Part shown: positions 1 through 9,296 of the stretch, one piece after another
How positions within the stretch are numbered: position 1 is the stretch's first letter
Layout: each line of letters opens with the position of its first letter
The notes under the pieces: model-generated
Databases searched by the model: none
Told to the model about the DNA's origin: nothing
Seen by the model: the letters and a program-made list of their open reading frames with translations, nothing else
Position numbers and translations under genes: made by a program
Source of the DNA: Pandoraea captiosa
Lineage (GTDB): Bacteria > Pseudomonadota > Gammaproteobacteria > Burkholderiales > Burkholderiaceae
Direction: 5' to 3'
NCBI RefSeq assembly: GCF_902459775.1
Contig: NZ_CABPSQ010000004.1
Coordinates: 186,001-250,000, forward strand
DNA: 64,000 nucleotides

Positions 1-308
1 TGTCACCCAACTCCTCCACGGGCGCGTTCTGCGGCTATGCGCCGCCACCTGACACGCAAACCCCGCAGCAACGTTTCGTCTACTCGCACGAGTCGTCCAT
101 GGGCGACTATCGGCCGGCGACCAACAATTATTCAAGGCACGGCTGCGCATCGGTGGCGTTCGTCTCGCGCGTTGGCGGCCTCCCGTATGCGGGCGGCGTG
201 AACATGCAAGGGAGTGTCTACATCTTGCGCGATCAGTACGGAACGACGCATCGCGTGCGCGTAAATATCGCCACATCTCTCGATGAAATGACATTGACGC
301 AAGCCTGA
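1..308 (+). CDS. 3' end of an unrecognised gene, truncated by the window edge
   Basis: An open frame runs from the left edge (first full codon at base 3) to a TGA at 306-308, giving about 101 C-terminal residues. An internal ATG at 99 is unlikely to be the real start because the frame stays open upstream with similar composition. The visible part has two cysteines, many aromatic and small residues and an alternating pattern that would suit a beta-rich secreted domain. I do not recognise the family. It lies 93 bp upstream of the RHS gene in the same orientation, so it may belong to the same accessory cluster. No function is assigned. Confidence 0.55.
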   Translation, partial: SPNSSTGAFCGYAPPPDTQTPQQRFVYSHESSMGDYRPATNNYSRHGCASVAFVSRVGGLPYAGGVNMQGSVYILRDQYGTTHRVRVNIATSLDEMTLTQA

Positions 309-401
309 CGAAGATCCGACGGTGCACGTGCACGGCGAATCGCGCAACTGGGTCCGGGGCTGCATCGTATGCCAACAGGTTGAAGTCGCAAGGAGTTCGG
401 T

Positions 402-3400
402 ATGGGCGAGCCGGTCCCGCAACCCGCACAAGCCGACCGGAATTCGCTGTATTCCGGGGCACAGAGTTTTCTCAGCTTCCTCGAGAAAGGCGTCGATCCG
501 CGCACGGGTACGTATACCGTGCGCGTTGCGTTGCCGGTCATGGCCATGAATGCGTTGGCCGGACCGGACTTGAAGCTCGCGCTCAGCTTCGATCCAATGC
601 AGAACGTGGACGCGGGGCTTGGCCGCGGCTGGAACTGGGGCCTCTCGCAACTGCAACCGGCTGCCCGGCGTTTGCGATTGTCTGACGGCGAGACGCATCT
701 TGCGCTGCTGACCGATGCGAGCATCACATTGCCGGACCAAAAGTTGCCCAGCGTCATGGTGGAGAAGTTCGCCACGAGAGTGGTCGTGACCTATCGGTCC
801 GGCCAACGCGAGATTCTGGAGCCCTTTCAGCCTTCCGAGCCGCTTACCCCGTGGGTGCCGGTGGAAATCGTGTCACCGCAGGGGCGGTCGGTTTTTCTGA
901 CCTGGCAGGCTTTCGAGGGGGAACCGTCGCTCGCTGCGATGAGCGATCAGGAGCGCGGCGAATTGCTGCGTGTCGTGCGTACGCCGCAGGCGGTCGCCAT
1001 CACGGTGGCGGGCCCGGTGCCGGTTGTCTACGAGATGGCGCTTAGCGACCACCTCGTGACGGCGGTCCGTTTGCCGTTGTCCGGCAAACCCGGCTGGACG
1101 TTCAAATACGAGCGATACACCAACGCCGATCTCGCGTTCATTTCGGAGGTCACGTCGCCCACCGGTAGTGTGGAACGCATGGCCTACGAAGAAGCTGGCC
1201 ATCGCTTTCCGGCGCGCTCGAACGAAGCGCCTGGCACGCCGCCGTCTTATCTCCCGTACGTCACCCGCTATGTGATGGAGCCGGGGGCCGGTCAGCCTGC
1301 GCGAGTCACGACGTACACCTACTCGACAGAAAATTTTCTGGGGTACGACGCCGGCGTCGACTGGGAAGACGCCACCGATGCGCTCTATAAAGTCACTTCC
1401 GATTATCGCTATTCGTGCGTCGAATCGCAGATCGATGAAAGCGGCGCCGAGCCTGTGGTGTTGGCGACGGTGTACCGCGAGTTCAACCGTTTTCACCTGC
1501 TCATGGAGGAACGGCGCGAAGAGGACGGCTGCGAATACACGCAACTGAATGTCTATCACGATGAAACGGGCAAGCCATACGACCAGCAGCCGGCCATTGT
1601 GCAATTGCCGCGACAACAGACGGTGCGGTGGCGCCGCGCTGGGGTGTCGCGCTCGGAGATGACGACGCATCGGTATGACGCGTGGGGCAATCCGATCGAG
1701 GTCGTCATGCCGGACGGCGTCCGCCAGACGACCGACTATTACGATCCGGCGGGCGAGGACGGCTGTCCTGCCGATCCCGTGTGGAAGACGCCACGCACGG
1801 TCAAGGCGCATACGATGCTGCCGGGGGACGCCACACCGCGCAGCCCCGGCATGAAGCCCACGGCGGTCGCACCTACACGGATGCAGCGATTTCGCTATGA
1901 GCGCTATCCATCGCTGGTCTCCGGCGCCGCCGACTTTCTGGCCCTCTCGGAGCAGTCGCAACTGGCAGACGGTGTGACGTTCGACAAGGTCGCGATCGCT
2001 TACTTCAACCGGCCGACATCGACGCTGTTGCATGGTCGCGTCATGTGGCGCGCCCAGACCTTGGGCGGGCACACCACCACGATCGATTTCTCCTATGCGA
2101 AGACGGCGACGGATCTCGTGACGACGACGCACCAGCATACCGATTTCGACGACACCGAAAGTGCGACCGTGACGCACACCTCGATCCACACCGGATTGGA
2201 CACGCTCGTGCAGAGCACGGACGAGGTCGTCACATCGCGATACGACATGCTGGGCCGGTTGGTCGAAGAATCGACGACGCCCACCTCGGAGGACGCGGCC
2301 TACACCACCACGCTGCGCTATGGCTACACGTTCCCGAGCGCACCCGGTGGTTCGACGACGCAGCAGACGACACGGGATTCGGGGATCGTCGAGACCGCCT
2401 ACTTCGACGGCACGGGACTGAACGTACGTCTGACCCGTAGCACCCCTGACGTGGCCGATGGTGAAACGCTGGAATTGACAAGGCATGATTTCGACGCGCG
2501 GGGTCGCAAAGTCAAGAGCACGATGACGGACCGCATCTGCGACACGACGCTCGTGCGCACGATGCGGTTCGCATACGACGGGTGGGGGCGCTGTCACGCG
2601 GTGGTGAGACCGGACGGCGTGACAGAACATGACGAGTGGAATGCGGTGACGCAAGTGGCGACGCATTGGCTCGAAGGCGGCGGCAAGTGCTCGGGGGTGA
2701 CGTCGCGCACCTACAACCGCTTCGCCGAAATAGAACGTGAGACCCGTACCGACACGGCAGGCCGGCTGGTAAGTCAATGGACTTACGCCTATGACGGTTT
2801 GGGGCGGCGCGTGAGCGCAGTCGATACGTCACGCCGCGAGACCACGTACACGTACGATTTCGCGGACCGCACGAGCCACGTCGATCTCGCTAATGGCGAT
2901 ACATTCGACTATGCCTACGCCGCCCATTCGCTTGACGCCGGTATTGCACAAGTGAACGTGAACGGCACCGAATTAGGGAAGCGTACGTTCGATGGTCTGA
3001 TGCGTGTGACCGACCAGACGGTGGGCGGGCGTACCACGACGTGGTCGTTCGAGCTCGACCGCAAGCATCCGGTCCAACAGACGAACGCCGCGGGGCAGGT
3101 GGTGACCTTTGCACTCAATCCCTCGTTGGCGGAGGTGCCGCAACAACGCGTCTCCGGTCCTGTGCAGACCACGTACGAGCATGACCCGCACACGGGGCAG
3201 CTTCTGACGGCGACGCAGGCGGGCGGCTCGATGGCCAGTGCGACGTATCATTGTGAGCGCTACACCAGCGGTGCCGCGCACATCGAGACCTGGACGGATG
3301 ATGCCGGTGAGCACCGCTCGGTGCACGAATGGACATTGCTCGGTCTGCCCGCATCGTATGAGGATGCCGCGGGCCAGATGCACCGCTATCGATACGATCC

Positions 3401-5480
3401 CGACACCGGGCAGTTAATGGAGTACACCTGCGGCGACGCCGTGCTCACCTATTCGTGGGACTCGCTTGGCCGGCTGGACGGACAGATCCTGTGGCAGGGC
3501 GGCGCATTACGCCTGACGACGACATTCGGATACGACGACTTCGGGCGCGAGATACGACGCGAAACGGTCGCGCCAGGCCGGACGCCACTGGTGTTGACGC
3601 AGGGCTACAACGATCTCGACTTGCTGGTGAGCCGTACGCGTGTGGAAGGCGGCGTACAGCGGTTGCAGGAGTCGATGGCGTACGACCGGCGCGATCGGCT
3701 CGATACCTATTACACAACAGGGACGGAAAGCCCGCCGGACCCTCACGATCCTTCGAAACGAATCTCCGTGCAGCAATGGGTGCACGACGCGTTCGACAAC
3801 ATAGCCGAAATTCTGACGTGGCACGACGGCGTGGGTACCCCTGCCACAGTGACTTACCACTACGAAAACGATGACGATCCTACGCAACTCACCGCATTCG
3901 AGCGGACCGGGTACGGCGCGGCAAACGGACGATTCACGCTCGGCTACGATGCGGCGGGACGCGTGACCAACGACGGGCTGGGCAACACGTACACGTACAA
4001 CGAGCAGGATCAGATGACGTCCGTGCAGCGAAGCGGACAGACACCGACCGAGTACGGTTACAACGCGCTCGATGAGCAGGCGCTCGTCATGCGGTCGGGC
4101 CAGCCGACGCGTCATCGGATCTTCCGTCGCAACAAGTTGGCCGTGGAAGTGCAGGGCACGCTCTCGCGCAGTTATCTCGATGGCGCGGCGGGGACTCTCG
4201 ATTCGTCGGGACAATTGCTCGCGTACACCGTTGATCGGAAGTCGAGCGTGCTCGAAGTGCATGCGAGCGGCGATGCGACGCGCGGTATCGCCTATTCACC
4301 GAGCGGCTATCGCCGGGCGGACGTACCTGACAGTGTTCCCGGTCAGGACGGCGAAATGGTCGATCCGGCGACGCAGGGGATCTGGCTGGGCAATGCGCGG
4401 TTGTATTCCCCCGTGCTGGGTCGCTTTCTGGTGCCTGACACCTACGTTCCGTTCGACGGCGGTGGTCTGAACGCCTACGCACGTGTCGACCCTCTGAACT
4501 CCATCGATCCGACGGGGCATATTCCGGGATGGCTCGGAGGATTGGTTACCGCGGTGACCAGTACCATCGCGGTCGCGTTGGCCGTATTCTCGGCGGGGAT
4601 TATGACGCCGGTGAGCGGGGCGATCGCGGCGGCGGGAACCGGGGCCGGGGCGTCGGTGACGGCGGGGGTGGCGGCGGTGGGCGTCACGGCGGCTGCGACG
4701 ACCGGCGTGTCGGCGGCATCGGCGGTGACGACAGGCATTTCGATCGCGACGATGTCGGCCAACTTCGGCATGCTGAGCACAGTGGCACAGATGTCATTTA
4801 TTAGTACGGTCAGCATCAATACGACCATCATCGGCGTTTCGGCAGCGAACTCGATCGCGGCGGCAACCGGTAACGACAATCTCTCCGGCGCACTGAGCTT
4901 TACCGCCACTGTCCTCGGCGCAATCGACATTGGGGCAGGCTTGGGATTCGCTGTCGCAAATGCACGCATGGCCGCACGTGCAGCGAACGTCGGCACGACT
5001 GGCACGCGAGGCAGCCTGACAAACAGCGATTCGCTATTCGAACTGGCAGACGACGCGACGAACACGCCGATAGGTCCTGTCGGTGGGAGAGGCACGGGCG
5101 GCGCCCGCAGCACGCTCAGTACCGCGCCTGAGTCCCGCCCGCCTTCCAGCACGAGCATGCTGAATAAGAGGATCGGTAGCGAATCGACATCGCTTGGTGG
5201 GAGATCGAACGCATCGTCGAGTAGCGGAAGCCGGGCATCGACGCCGACGCGCCCGGTCGTGCCTCACGGCACCGCCACCGTCATGGCGGTCAGATCTGCA
5301 GGCCATATCGCGGGTATCGCGGCACGCACCATGTCGGAACTCTCCAGTCGTCCGAATTCCGCGCTGAGCCAGCGCAGTTCGCCATCGCTGAGTCTGCGCA
5401 TGCGCTCCTATGATCGTGAGCAGGTGCATGCGCAGAACAGGCAGGTTCACTTCGATGATGTCGAAGACACATGGCTTTAA
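402..5480 (+). CDS. RHS/YD-repeat protein, TcC-like, with variable C-terminal tail
   Basis: A 1692-residue protein with ATG at 402 and an AAGGAG ribosome site at 390-395. The N-terminal ~100 residues resemble the start of bacterial RHS/insecticidal TcC-type proteins (beta-rich, with a GLGRGWNWGL stretch). Many YD-type repeats follow (patterns such as YDAWGNP, YDMLGRL, YDGLGRR, YDPDTGQL). The RHS core ends near residues 1320-1373 with NARLYSPVLGRFLVPDTYVP and DPTGH. In this family the core forms a beta-barrel shell and the region after it is a polymorphic, often toxic, cargo. Here the ~320-residue tail has an Ala/Gly/Val/Thr-rich, possibly membrane-inserting segment (about 1375-1530) and a Ser/Arg-rich end; I recognise no catalytic toxin motif. 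There is no PAAR or VgrG domain and no signal peptide. The RHS identity is secure; the cargo activity is unknown. Confidence 0.9.
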   Translation: MGEPVPQPAQADRNSLYSGAQSFLSFLEKGVDPRTGTYTVRVALPVMAMNALAGPDLKLALSFDPMQNVDAGLGRGWNWGLSQLQPAARRLRLSDGETHLALLTDASITLPDQKLPSVMVEKFATRVVVTYRSGQREILEPFQPSEPLTPWVPVEIVSPQGRSVFLTWQAFEGEPSLAAMSDQERGELLRVVRTPQAVAITVAGPVPVVYEMALSDHLVTAVRLPLSGKPGWTFKYERYTNADLAFISEVTSPTGSVERMAYEEAGHRFPARSNEAPGTPPSYLPYVTRYVMEPGAGQPARVTTYTYSTENFLGYDAGVDWEDATDALYKVTSDYRYSCVESQIDESGAEPVVLATVYREFNRFHLLMEERREEDGCEYTQLNVYHDETGKPYDQQPAIVQLPRQQTVRWRRAGVSRSEMTTHRYDAWGNPIEVVMPDGVRQTTDYYDPAGEDGCPADPVWKTPRTVKAHTMLPGDATPRSPGMKPTAVAPTRMQRFRYERYPSLVSGAADFLALSEQSQLADGVTFDKVAIAYFNRPTSTLLHGRVMWRAQTLGGHTTTIDFSYAKTATDLVTTTHQHTDFDDTESATVTHTSIHTGLDTLVQSTDEVVTSRYDMLGRLVEESTTPTSEDAAYTTTLRYGYTFPSAPGGSTTQQTTRDSGIVETAYFDGTGLNVRLTRSTPDVADGETLELTRHDFDARGRKVKSTMTDRICDTTLVRTMRFAYDGWGRCHAVVRPDGVTEHDEWNAVTQVATHWLEGGGKCSGVTSRTYNRFAEIERETRTDTAGRLVSQWTYAYDGLGRRVSAVDTSRRETTYTYDFADRTSHVDLANGDTFDYAYAAHSLDAGIAQVNVNGTELGKRTFDGLMRVTDQTVGGRTTTWSFELDRKHPVQQTNAAGQVVTFALNPSLAEVPQQRVSGPVQTTYEHDPHTGQLLTATQAGGSMASATYHCERYTSGAAHIETWTDDAGEHRSVHEWTLLGLPASYEDAAGQMHRYRYDPDTGQLMEYTCGDAVLTYSWDSLGRLDGQILWQGGALRLTTTFGYDDFGREIRRETVAPGRTPLVLTQGYNDLDLLVSRTRVEGGVQRLQESMAYDRRDRLDTYYTTGTESPPDPHDPSKRISVQQWVHDAFDNIAEILTWHDGVGTPATVTYHYENDDDPTQLTAFERTGYGAANGRFTLGYDAAGRVTNDGLGNTYTYNEQDQMTSVQRSGQTPTEYGYNALDEQALVMRSGQPTRHRIFRRNKLAVEVQGTLSRSYLDGAAGTLDSSGQLLAYTVDRKSSVLEVHASGDATRGIAYSPSGYRRADVPDSVPGQDGEMVDPATQGIWLGNARLYSPVLGRFLVPDTYVPFDGGGLNAYARVDPLNSIDPTGHIPGWLGGLVTAVTSTIAVALAVFSAGIMTPVSGAIAAAGTGAGASVTAGVAAVGVTAAATTGVSAASAVTTGISIATMSANFGMLSTVAQMSFISTVSINTTIIGVSAANSIAAATGNDNLSGALSFTATVLGAIDIGAGLGFAVANARMAARAANVGTTGTRGSLTNSDSLFELADDATNTPIGPVGGRGTGGARSTLSTAPESRPPSSTSMLNKRIGSESTSLGGRSNASSSSGSRASTPTRPVVPHGTATVMAVRSAGHIAGIAARTMSELSSRPNSALSQRSSPSLSLRMRSYDREQVHAQNRQVHFDDVEDTWL

Positions 5481-5494
5481 GCGGAGGCAGCGAA

Positions 5495-6589
5495 ATGAGA
5501 GTCGGCAACCTGCGGAAGTCCCCCGATCGGGCGGTCCCCTACCTTGCCTTCAAGGTCGATGTCGAGGTCGACGCGAATGGCGTCACGGAAGAATACCTGG
5601 CCGCCCACGGCGACGTATTGTCGGCGAGCACGCAGATGTACCCGCCGTTCACTGAACCTGACGACATGTTGTTCTGCTCGATCAATGGCGCAGATATCGC
5701 GTCGATGACACGCCCGCTGACCGATAACGACGTCGGAGCGGAAATCGTCGTGAACTTCCCGGGCGATGTGCTGCGCGGCCTCACCTCCGGCGAGTATGCA
5801 TTCACGTATCGATGCGAGGCGCCGGACGGCACGGTGATCGGGCTGTCTGCGCAGAAGATGATTCTGGTCGATCTCACCCCCTCGCTGACGCTGATACCGC
5901 CGCAGGTCGAGCATGGGGGCGACGGCAATCTCAATCCGATGCTCGCGCTGCAAGGTGCCAAGGTGCAGGTGCGTTATCAGGGCATGACGGCCGGACACCG
6001 CGTGCAGGTTCACTGGGATGGCACCCCGGGCGACGGCACGATCGATACGGCCTTCGAGACAGTCCCGGCACCGCAGCCGGACTTCCTCGAGTTCGCGATC
6101 GCGCCCGCCGTGGTTGCGGCCAATGTCGGCGCGCCGGCGTGCGACGTGCGCTATACGGTGTCACGCAGCGGCGCCGATCAGACGAGTCCGGCCTTCTTGC
6201 TGAGCGTGTTGCGGTTCATGCCGAACAATATGCCGGTGCCGCAATTGCCGGACCTTGCCGGTAACGATTACATCGAGCCGGACAAGTTGCCGAATGGCGC
6301 GCGGGTGCAGCTTCAGCCGTGGCGTCTCGCGTTCGAGCGACAACGATTGTGGTTTTGGGCCGAGGGCGAGCATGAAGACAGGCCGGGCGAGAGTTATGTG
6401 TGCGCGATGCGGGATGGACTTCCGATTACGGCGACGGAGGCGCAACAGGGAATCGATGTACTGATTCCGTCGTCGTGGCTGGGTGTCTTGAAGCACGGTT
6501 CGCGTTTGATGATCCGCTATCAGGTCGGGTTTCATGACGAGGGACGACAGGACGGGTTCAACGTGTCGTTCGAGGTGCGCAACCGTTGA
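5495..6589 (+). CDS. Unknown protein with Ig-like/beta-sandwich repeats, downstream of RHS
   Basis: The ATG at 5495 is chosen because GGAGG sits at 5483-5487, seven bases upstream. An earlier in-frame ATG at 5471 would overlap the RHS stop and has no better site. The 364-residue product has no signal peptide or membrane segment. Residues about 135-245 (around LTLIPPQVEHGGDGNLNPML and VVAANVGAPACDVRYTVSRS) look like a bacterial Ig-like repeat of the kind found tandemly in Pseudomonas and Burkholderia surface or accessory proteins; the flanking thirds look similarly beta-rich. It starts 15 bp after the RHS gene, so it is probably co-transcribed. It could be a carrier, adaptor or immunity partner of the RHS protein, but nothing in the sequence decides this. 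Confidence 0.7.
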   Translation: MRVGNLRKSPDRAVPYLAFKVDVEVDANGVTEEYLAAHGDVLSASTQMYPPFTEPDDMLFCSINGADIASMTRPLTDNDVGAEIVVNFPGDVLRGLTSGEYAFTYRCEAPDGTVIGLSAQKMILVDLTPSLTLIPPQVEHGGDGNLNPMLALQGAKVQVRYQGMTAGHRVQVHWDGTPGDGTIDTAFETVPAPQPDFLEFAIAPAVVAANVGAPACDVRYTVSRSGADQTSPAFLLSVLRFMPNNMPVPQLPDLAGNDYIEPDKLPNGARVQLQPWRLAFERQRLWFWAEGEHEDRPGESYVCAMRDGLPITATEAQQGIDVLIPSSWLGVLKHGSRLMIRYQVGFHDEGRQDGFNVSFEVRNR

Positions 6590-6689
6590 GGCATGAGCGC
6601 ACGGAACAGGAAGTGAGGGATCGAAGTTTGCGGTGCGACGAGAGGGCGGCGTTCGCCATGTTAACCAGAAGGTATGCGGGAGGTACGTC

Positions 6690-7751
6690 ATGCGCACAGT
6701 TCGACGGAACGATTCGTTTCACGGCCGGCGGGTAGTCCAGACGCTGCTCATCTGCCTGTTGATGGGGTATCGGAGTGTCGCCTTCACGGCCGATACGATG
6801 ACGAGCGGGGCGGGTGGGGCGGCAGGGGCGGCTGACACGCAGGCAAGCGCAGTCGCCGTGCCACCATCGACAGGCGCGATGCCGAAGCACGACCATGCGT
6901 TGCCGTTGATCGAGATGCGACAGAAGGATAACGACAAGCCGTGCTCGTTCAGCTTGTACGACGGTCAGAAGATCAACTTCAGGAACGACTCGTCAGGTTG
7001 CGTGAACGACGAATACTACTTCTTCAAGATCACCGGCGCCCACGAAGGGATGTGGGTCGAGATCCAGAATAATCCTGACTGTGGGTACAACGAGTCGTAC
7101 GCGGCTTATGTGGTGTCGTTTCAAGACACGTCGACCGGCGATATCGGGGCAACGCGAGTCGAACTCTCGCAGCATAAGGCGGTGGGTACGCGATTGCTTG
7201 ACGGCAACGGCAAACCCTACCTGGTGGCAGACGGCTGGCGAGGCAGCAGTCAGTTGCAGGGCGCGGTGTCGTGCGTCAAGGTGGGGGCGCTATTGCCGGA
7301 CGGGCCGTTCGCGTTTGAATCGTCAGTCGTGGATTTGCCCGGGCATCCGGTCTGCCTCGGACTGAATTCGCACTATGGCGGCACGCAAAGTCTCGGGGTG
7401 CAGTGGTGCGACTCCGCTTACGATCGACCGATGCAGGCGTTTTACGGCACCCTCACGGAAGTGCCGGTGTACTACGCGCAGTGGATACCGCGGACCAAGG
7501 CATTTACGCCTTTCATCGGCGTTGGGATAGCTCATCGCAAGATGGTTGCCAATGTCAAGCAAACGCCGACTGACGCTGTGGCGGCGCCCTTGAGTTTCGA
7601 CGAGGCGACAGGTCGACTCACGCTCGGCGGTCTGTTATGTGCCTTCAGTTCCCCGACGTATGTGGAAATGCATCCCTGCACGCCGGGTACGCCGTCGCCG
7701 CAAGAAGTGTGGAAGAGAGTCCCGTGGACGCCGGTGAGTACGTCGCAGTGA
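6690..7751 (+). CDS. Secreted protein of unknown function in the RHS cluster
   Basis: The start at 6690 has GGGAGG at 6678-6683, while the longer frame from 6633 has no ribosome site. The 353-residue product begins with a basic n-region, a hydrophobic core (VVQTLLICLLMGY) and a plausible signal-peptidase site near AFTA-DT, so export is likely. The mature part has several cysteines (CSFSLYDGQK, SGCVND, NPDCGY, VSCVKVG, PVCLGLN, QWCDS, LLCAFS, HPCTPG), suggesting disulphides, and many Gly, Tyr and Trp residues. I do not recognise the family. It follows the Ig-like gene by 100 bp in the same direction and could be the last gene of an RHS operon. Adhesin, lectin-like or immunity roles are guesses. 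Confidence 0.65.
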   Translation: MRTVRRNDSFHGRRVVQTLLICLLMGYRSVAFTADTMTSGAGGAAGAADTQASAVAVPPSTGAMPKHDHALPLIEMRQKDNDKPCSFSLYDGQKINFRNDSSGCVNDEYYFFKITGAHEGMWVEIQNNPDCGYNESYAAYVVSFQDTSTGDIGATRVELSQHKAVGTRLLDGNGKPYLVADGWRGSSQLQGAVSCVKVGALLPDGPFAFESSVVDLPGHPVCLGLNSHYGGTQSLGVQWCDSAYDRPMQAFYGTLTEVPVYYAQWIPRTKAFTPFIGVGIAHRKMVANVKQTPTDAVAAPLSFDEATGRLTLGGLLCAFSSPTYVEMHPCTPGTPSPQEVWKRVPWTPVSTSQ

Positions 7752-7784
7752 GCGGAGCGCTTATCATCGACCGACAAGCTAGCG

Positions 7785-7826
7785 AAGGTGGCCTCGCTCT
7801 CGCAACGGCGCAGCGCAGGCCACTTT
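7785..7826. terminator. Hairpin between convergent genes (possible terminator)
   Basis: A 10-bp imperfect stem (AAGGTGGCCT with AGGCCACTTT, one G-T pair) encloses 22 bases. It lies between the plus-strand secreted-protein gene and the minus-strand yegP gene, where a shared terminator is expected. The T-run is short, so this is a weak call. Confidence 0.35.
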
Positions 7827-7893
7827 CCATGCCGCGTTGTCGACCATCTCGCTGGCGACATCCGGTATGACTGCGGCACGCCAACACGGGGCG

Positions 7894-8229
7894 TCAGTGC
7901 GACAAATCGCTAACCGATGCCGACGGCGCGTCGTGCTTGACTTGCTTGATGCCGTCTTCCATCTGTTCCGCGTTGGAGAACATCTGGCTTTGTCCGATGA
8001 TCTCGCCGTTGCGAGCCTTGAGCACGAAGTAAGGCCGCCCCGATGTCGAGGTCTTGCGCTCGAAACGGTGATCCTCGGCGGAGTTCTTCCGAACGGATTC
8101 GATGCCGTTCTGCGCGGAGGCGCGCGCTTTGTAACTCTCGGAGGAGAGGATGGTGTGGCCGCTCTCGCCCAGCAGGTAAAAGTGAAATTCACCGTTGGGG
8201 CTGCGCTTGAGTTCGAACTTGCCTGACAT
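7894..8229 (-). CDS. yegP: YegP/DUF1508 family protein
   Basis: The 111-residue product starting at 8229 (MSGKFELKRS) has two tandem copies of the ~45-residue DUF1508 unit: one around FHFYLLGESGHTILSSESY and the second around PYFVLKARNGEIIGQSQMF. Each ends in the conserved arrangement of a short helix with lysine (SAQNGIESVRKN and AEQMEDGIKQVK). GGGAG precedes this ATG; the frame extends to 8283 but without a better site. Length and duplicated architecture fit the family. Its biochemical role is not established; some members are associated with stress. It stands alone between convergent genes. Confidence 0.85.
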   Translation of the reverse strand: MSGKFELKRSPNGEFHFYLLGESGHTILSSESYKARASAQNGIESVRKNSAEDHRFERKTSTSGRPYFVLKARNGEIIGQSQMFSNAEQMEDGIKQVKHDAPSASVSDLSH

Positions 8230-8437
8230 ATGTGGATCTCCCGGATCTTCCAATGGCCAGCGGCGAGGGACTGCGAACTGCAAGGTGACGGCGGCGTTGC
8301 GCCGCGTCGGAGAATGCGCCTAGATTAGCACCGCACGGTCTGTGGCGATACCGCACTTTGTTTCGAAGTGTAAACCACTTTGCGCAGTACATCGCCGCAG
8401 GGCCGCCGCCATGGCGACTGCCCTGCGGTACGCCGAA

Positions 8438-9130
8438 TCAGCGCCGCGCGTACTGCGTGGCGCCGAACAGCATTTCGCGCGCCTTGTCGTCCTGCAACGG
8501 CTTGCGGGCGTCGGCGAGCACCTTGATGCCGCGCTGGACCGCCGGACGCACCTCGATCGCCTCGAACCACTTCTGTACGTTCGGAAAGTCCGAAAGCTCG
8601 ACCCCCTGGTTCTTCCACGAACGCAGCCATGGCCAGATGGCGATGTCGGCCACCGTGTACATGTCGCCGGCGACATACGGATGGTCGCCAAGTCGCTTGT
8701 CGAGCACGCCATACAGACGTCGCGCCTCGTTGGTGTAGCGCTTGATCGCGTAATCGATCTTCTCGGGCGCGTAGATCCGGAAGTGGTGCGCCTGACCGAG
8801 CATCGGCCCGACCCCGCCCATCTGGAACATCAGCCATTGCAGCGTTTCATACTTGCCGCGCACGTCTTCCGGGAGGAAACGGCCGGTCTTGCCCGCCAGG
8901 TACAGCAGAATCGCCCCCGATTCGAACAGGGAAATCGGCTTGCCATCGGGGCCGTCTTCGTCAACGATGGCGGGAATCTTGTTGTTCGGCGAGATGGCGA
9001 GAAATTCGTCCTTGAACTGATCGCCCGCGCCGATATCGACGGCATGGGCGTGGTATGCGAGTCCACACTCTTCGAGCATGATGTGGACCTTGTGGCCGTT
9101 GGGCGTGGCCCAGGAATAGACCTGAATCAA
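8438..9130 (-). CDS. Glutathione S-transferase, YfcG/YghU (nu-class) type
   Basis: A 230-residue GST. The N-terminal thioredoxin fold carries the nu-class signature ATPNGHKVHIMLEE, followed by NNKIPAIVDEDG (the cis-proline segment) and LFESGAILLYLA (the Glu-Ser glutathione-binding pair). The C-terminal helical domain includes VAGDMYTVADIAIWPW. Family members bind glutathione or GSSG and often show disulphide-bond reductase rather than classical transferase activity. The start codon is TTG at 9130, supported by GAGGAG about six bases upstream. It is the last gene of the minus-strand acyl-CoA cluster, 166 bp after the acyl-CoA dehydrogenase, so it may be separately transcribed. Confidence 0.9.
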   Translation of the reverse strand: MIQVYSWATPNGHKVHIMLEECGLAYHAHAVDIGAGDQFKDEFLAISPNNKIPAIVDEDGPDGKPISLFESGAILLYLAGKTGRFLPEDVRGKYETLQWLMFQMGGVGPMLGQAHHFRIYAPEKIDYAIKRYTNEARRLYGVLDKRLGDHPYVAGDMYTVADIAIWPWLRSWKNQGVELSDFPNVQKWFEAIEVRPAVQRGIKVLADARKPLQDDKAREMLFGATQYARR

Positions 9131-9296
9131 TTGCGGCTCCTCGTGGATCCTCGTGGATGCATCGGTCGGCAGACAGCGCTGCCGGGAAAGTTACCGGAAA
9201 AACTGCCCGGAAATTACACCACAGAACGTTTTTCCCTGCCGGCCATGGGGTCGGACGTCCACTTTGCACCTATCGAGGGCTTGATCCAGGGCCGAT

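Noticed and set aside
873-2777. 634-residue antisense frame inside the RHS gene
   Set aside because: Arg-rich composition without motifs or ribosome site; an artefact of GC-rich codon use in the RHS gene.
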